Assembly: GCF_001613405.1 (NCBI RefSeq)
Contig: NZ_BDCH01000015.1
Coordinates: forward strand, 204,913-268,912
From: Nocardia crassostreae
Lineage (GTDB): Bacteria > Actinomycetota > Actinomycetes > Mycobacteriales > Mycobacteriaceae
Length of the DNA: 64,000 bases
Direction: 5' to 3'
The position numbers were made by a program, and so were the translations under genes. Under the pieces are notes generated by a model, which saw nothing but the letters and a program-made list of their open reading frames with translations, did no database searches and was not told where the DNA came from. Of this stretch, positions 57,952-64,000 are shown one piece after another. The first letter of the stretch is position 1; the number at the start of each line of letters is the position of its first letter.

Positions 57952-58467
57952 CTACCGCTGCTCGGCCGCGATGATGCCGCCGATGACCGCGCCGATGATG
58001 CAACCAGGAATCGCGCCGACCAGGAAGAAGATCAGCCCGATGAGGGCGCCGACCACGCATCCGATGGCGATGCCGGCAATGATCTGACCGGCCGAGGCGA
58101 TATCCTTCAGCACCACCGCCTCCGGCGAGGTCGCCGCGGGTGCGGTGGCCGGCCGGTCGATGGTGAGGGTGGTCCCGGCGGCGTCGACGCGCGGATCCAG
58201 CCGCACTTCACCGAGAACCATGGGGATGGAGGCGATCACGGCGCCGCTCGGGGCGGCGACTTCGACCGCATCCGGTGTGATCCGGAAGATGCCATTGTCG
58301 AGCGTGGTGCTCACGCTGCTGTAATCGGACGCCCACCCGGCGGTGTAGACGACCCCTTGATCAATTCCGCGCACGGCGTTCGCGGCCTGACCCTGCGCCG
58401 TGGCCGTGGTAATGCCGAGGCCCGCGGCCACCAGCAATGCGGCTATCGCAAACTTCTTGATACCCAT
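57952..58467 (-). CDS. Exported protein with C-terminal Gly-rich double transmembrane hairpin
   Basis: A 171-residue protein. A signal peptide (GIKKFAIAALLVAAGLGITT) leads into a soluble domain (VVYTAGWASDYSSVSTTLDN, IDRPATAPAATSPEAV), and the C-terminus holds two glycine-rich hydrophobic helices (IIAGIAIGCVVGALIGLIFF, GAIPGCIIGAVIGGIIA). The layout recalls small Nocardia proteins of unknown function; I cannot name the family. The ATG at 58467 has AAGG 8 nt upstream, deciding it over the ATG at 58482. The stop is TAG. Confidence 0.72.
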   Translation of the reverse strand: MGIKKFAIAALLVAAGLGITTATAQGQAANAVRGIDQGVVYTAGWASDYSSVSTTLDNGIFRITPDAVEVAAPSGAVIASIPMVLGEVRLDPRVDAAGTTLTIDRPATAPAATSPEAVVLKDIASAGQIIAGIAIGCVVGALIGLIFFLVGAIPGCIIGAVIGGIIAAEQR

Positions 58468-58777
58468 GACGATTACCTTCAATCGAAGCGCCGGTCCACC
58501 CGAAAACGAGTAGGCGTATCCGATCGAATCCGTCGAATGGCGACGACTCGATTATTCGGCGAACCGGGGAGATGCGGGTTCCAATATTCCGGCCCAATAA
58601 CAAGATTGGGTTTGCCCGGCGCCTCCCCGAGTATGACGCCGAACCATTCTTATGATGCTCTTAAGTTGGCGCGCAGGGAAGCCCCCTGAACCGGGGTTGT
58701 CCGCCCTTGTCCTGATCAAGACCGTCAGCGACGCCCCTGCGCACCCAACTCGAACCCGCTCCGAATGAGGAATTCCC
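58468..58777. other. Intergenic region downstream of cobN
   Basis: A 310-bp gap between the exported-protein start and the cobN stop. It is AT-richer than its surroundings and contains the promoter of the exported protein on the minus strand. I see no gene, tRNA or strong hairpin in it. Confidence 0.5.
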
Positions 58778-62671
<3,894 letters not shown>

Positions 62672-62689
62672 AGGGTTCGAGCCTTCCTA

Positions 62690-62800
62690 GGGTTACGCGC
62701 CCAGCACGGGTTGGCGCCTGCCGGGAAGGTCTGACTGTCACAGTGGCGCGACCGCACCGGAATTCCACCGGCTTCTTCCATTCGACAAGCTGTTGGATGC
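62690..62800 (-). promoter_or_regulatory. Cobalamin riboswitch of cobN
   Basis: On the minus strand between about 62800 and 62690 lies a B12-riboswitch core: GGAATTCCGGTGCGGTCGCG (before the box) and the B12 box GCCACTGTGACAGTCAGAC at 62747-62729, followed by a paired region. It ends 20-40 nt before the cobN start codon, as expected for a leader that turns expression down when cobalamin is plentiful. The exact ends are approximate. Confidence 0.85.
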
Positions 62801-62879
62801 TATCGCGACCGCATCACAGTGCGGCAAAGGCTGCTCCGCAGACCTGTCTCGAACCCACCCCCAGGCGTACGCTCTCCGT

Positions 62880-63200
62880 ATGCCGAACACCCCGGGTTGG
62901 GTCAGGCGGAACAGGTTCGCCGCCTGGTCAGGATACTTTTGCATACTGGTTGCCTTCGCAACGCTGGCAATGGCCCTGACGGCCGCCGGCTCCGGCCACA
63001 CACAGTACGCAATGCTCGCAGGAATCATCTGCGCAGCAACCGTACTGTTCGGTGTCACAGTCCTCGGAACAACCATCCACCGAGACAACATGGAACACCA
63101 CAACGTCCCCAGCCTCCTGAACGACAGCTGGGAAAAATCCCCAGCCTTCGCCCGCCGCCGAGGAGCCCCCAAAGCCATAGAACCCCACCGCGCGGGCTAA
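62880..63200 (+). CDS. Small two-helix membrane protein divergent from cobN
   Basis: A 106-residue protein. An N-terminal block PNTPGWVRRNRFAAWSGYF leads into two helices (CILVAFATLAMALTAAG and YAMLAGIICAATVLFGVTVL). The C-terminal tail (NVPSLLNDSWEKSPAFARRR) is cytoplasmic and basic. I do not recognise the family. The ATG at 62880 begins the hydrophobic protein; an upstream in-frame extension would run into the riboswitch. A hairpin terminator follows the stop. Confidence 0.72.
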   Translation: MPNTPGWVRRNRFAAWSGYFCILVAFATLAMALTAAGSGHTQYAMLAGIICAATVLFGVTVLGTTIHRDNMEHHNVPSLLNDSWEKSPAFARRRGAPKAIEPHRAG

Positions 63201-63221
63201 CCCCTCCCCACATACTCCCTC

Positions 63222-63258
63222 TCAGCGGGTGTCCCTGCCATACAGGAACACCCGCTGA
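63222..63258 (+). terminator. Hairpin terminator of the 62880 gene
   Basis: An 11-bp perfect stem (63222-63232 with 63248-63258) plus an inner CCTG/CAGG pairing lies 22 bp behind the stop codon at 63200. Confidence 0.75.
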
Positions 63259-63272
63259 CCAACGTCCCCGCC

Positions 63273-63292
63273 AGTCCGCCGCAGGCGAACTG
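63273..63292 (+). repeat. Interspersed palindromic repeat, copy 1
   Basis: AGTCCGCCGCAGGCGAACTG. Shares the core GTCCGCCGNAGGCGAAC with three further copies in the next 630 bp. The core is an imperfect palindrome (CCGCC-N-AGGCG type). Confidence 0.75.
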
Positions 63293-63629
63293 CCAAGACC
63301 CTGGATGTGCGAACGGTATCAAGAGCAATTCCTCCAAGAATCGCTCGTGCTGTGTTTAATTTGCCCTCCGCTTCGCTCCGGGCGGGGTTTGGGCCCCTGA
63401 AGTCTCGATTTTTCCCTCCCTCCGCGCACGCCGGAGCTCCTCTGCTTCGCTCCCCCGTCCGACGCACGCTCCGCTCAGTCCAAAATCGAGACAGCCCAAA
63501 CCCACACAGGCTTGCACCAATACTTTTCCCTGTAGTTACCTTGTTGTGCGCGGCGGATAGAACTCTGCCAACAGGATTGCTGTCGACCGCCGTGTGCAGC
63601 GGACGGGCTTGCGTCACCTGTGGTTCGGG

Positions 63630-63648
63630 GTTCGCCTTCGGCGGACAG
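63630..63648 (-). repeat. Interspersed palindromic repeat, copy 2 (inverted)
   Basis: The reverse complement of this stretch has the repeat core with A as the variable base (CCGCCGAAGGCGAA). Opposite orientation to copies 1 and 4. Confidence 0.75.
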
Positions 63649-63757
63649 ACGAGACCGCGAAAATGACCCCACCCGTCGGCGGACCAACCCGGGTGTGGAT
63701 CACGGGCAAGGATCCCGCCTGGGATGCACCAACTGGCTTGCCACCTGTTGATGGAGG

Positions 63758-63775
63758 AGTTCGCCTGCGGCGGAC
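63758..63775 (-). repeat. Interspersed palindromic repeat, copy 3 (inverted)
   Basis: Same core as copy 1 in inverted orientation (CCGCCGCAGGCGAACT on the minus strand). Confidence 0.75.
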
Positions 63776-63885
63776 GGATCAGGACCAGCTGGCCGGGAGT
63801 CGGCGGGGTGTTGCGCTGGCAGGCCGGAGTGTCGGCGGGCTGGTGGCAATACGGGTGGACCGTAAAACAAGGTCGGTTCGAGTTG

Positions 63886-63903
63886 GTCCGCCGGAGGCGA
63901 ACT
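63886..63903 (+). repeat. Interspersed palindromic repeat, copy 4
   Basis: GTCCGCCGGAGGCGAACT, with G as the variable base. Same orientation as copy 1. Confidence 0.75.
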
Positions 63904-64000
63904 GTCGAGGACAGTTGATGCAATCCCGATCCGCGTATCAAGCCAGTTCGTCCGTCTGTAGGGAATTCTTTTCGGGCAGTTCTGGGTGGGTTTGGGCCGT

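Larger units (their letters stand above)
63259..64000. other. Gene-free right end with GC-skewed short repeats
   Basis: About 740 bp without a convincing gene. The open frames found here (63222-63941 minus, 63307-63666 plus) have Arg/Pro/Cys-rich, unordered products with no family motif. The stretch 63360-63490 consists of short phrases such as CTCCGCTTCGCTCCG and CTCTGCTTCGCTCCC, followed by the four palindromic repeats. It may be an intergenic repeat region or the remains of a gene. Confidence 0.55.

Noticed and set aside
63222..63941. A 239-codon open frame on the minus strand at the right end
   Set aside because: The product is Arg/Pro/Ser-rich without motifs and lies over a terminator and repeats.

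Overview
The window is high-GC actinobacterial DNA, most likely from Nocardia or a close relative. This rests on a RbpA gene, a mycobacterial-type CobN behind a B12 riboswitch, F420-type oxidoreductases, a single-gene four-module NRPS, and many GTG/TTG or leaderless-looking starts. It is a mosaic of housekeeping, regulatory and accessory genes. I see no tRNA, rRNA, CRISPR array, transposase or integrase.

Layout. 1-17.8 kb: a maltose acetyltransferase fragment, an F420-type oxidoreductase, an OmpR-type two-component system with a DUF4173 membrane protein, a TetR gene beside a large double operator, a phytanoyl-CoA-dioxygenase-like gene, a copper-chaperone/Dyp-peroxidase operon, a TetR-controlled drug exporter coupled to a GDSL hydrolase, a GT9 glycosyltransferase, ArsR, an M23 peptidase, and rbpA behind a SigR/SigH-type promoter. 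17.9-23.5 kb: a putative immune island made of a TIR-STAND-WD40 protein, an NHL propeller protein and a DUF4231 (SLATT-type) membrane protein. 23.5-39.1 kb: a 13.7-kb NRPS gene (C-A-T x4, then TE; first module predicted to load serine) translationally coupled to a DrrAB-type exporter. 39.4-49 kb: lnt, an amidohydrolase, a second Drr-type transporter, FxsA with a NarL-type two-component system, a TSUP permease and a TetR gene. 49-58.5 kb: TldD/TldE, a reductase, an HtrA-like protease, an XRE regulator divergent from methionine aminopeptidase, a TetR gene, a VOC protein and two F420/PPOX reductases. 58.8-63.2 kb: cobN with its riboswitch and a small membrane protein. The last 0.8 kb carries no recognisable gene but holds four copies of a short palindromic repeat.

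An unusual number of otherwise good genes are interrupted. There are four in-frame TAG codons (STAND, NHL, NRPS, one TetR) and five frameshifts (LLM oxidoreductase, STAND, NRPS-linked ABC permease, second Drr ATPase, HtrA). Either the consensus contains errors or these accessory genes are decaying; read mapping would decide. Intact genes in the window do use TAG as a normal stop, so reassignment of TAG is unlikely.

All functions are inferred from sequence by eye. No database search was run.
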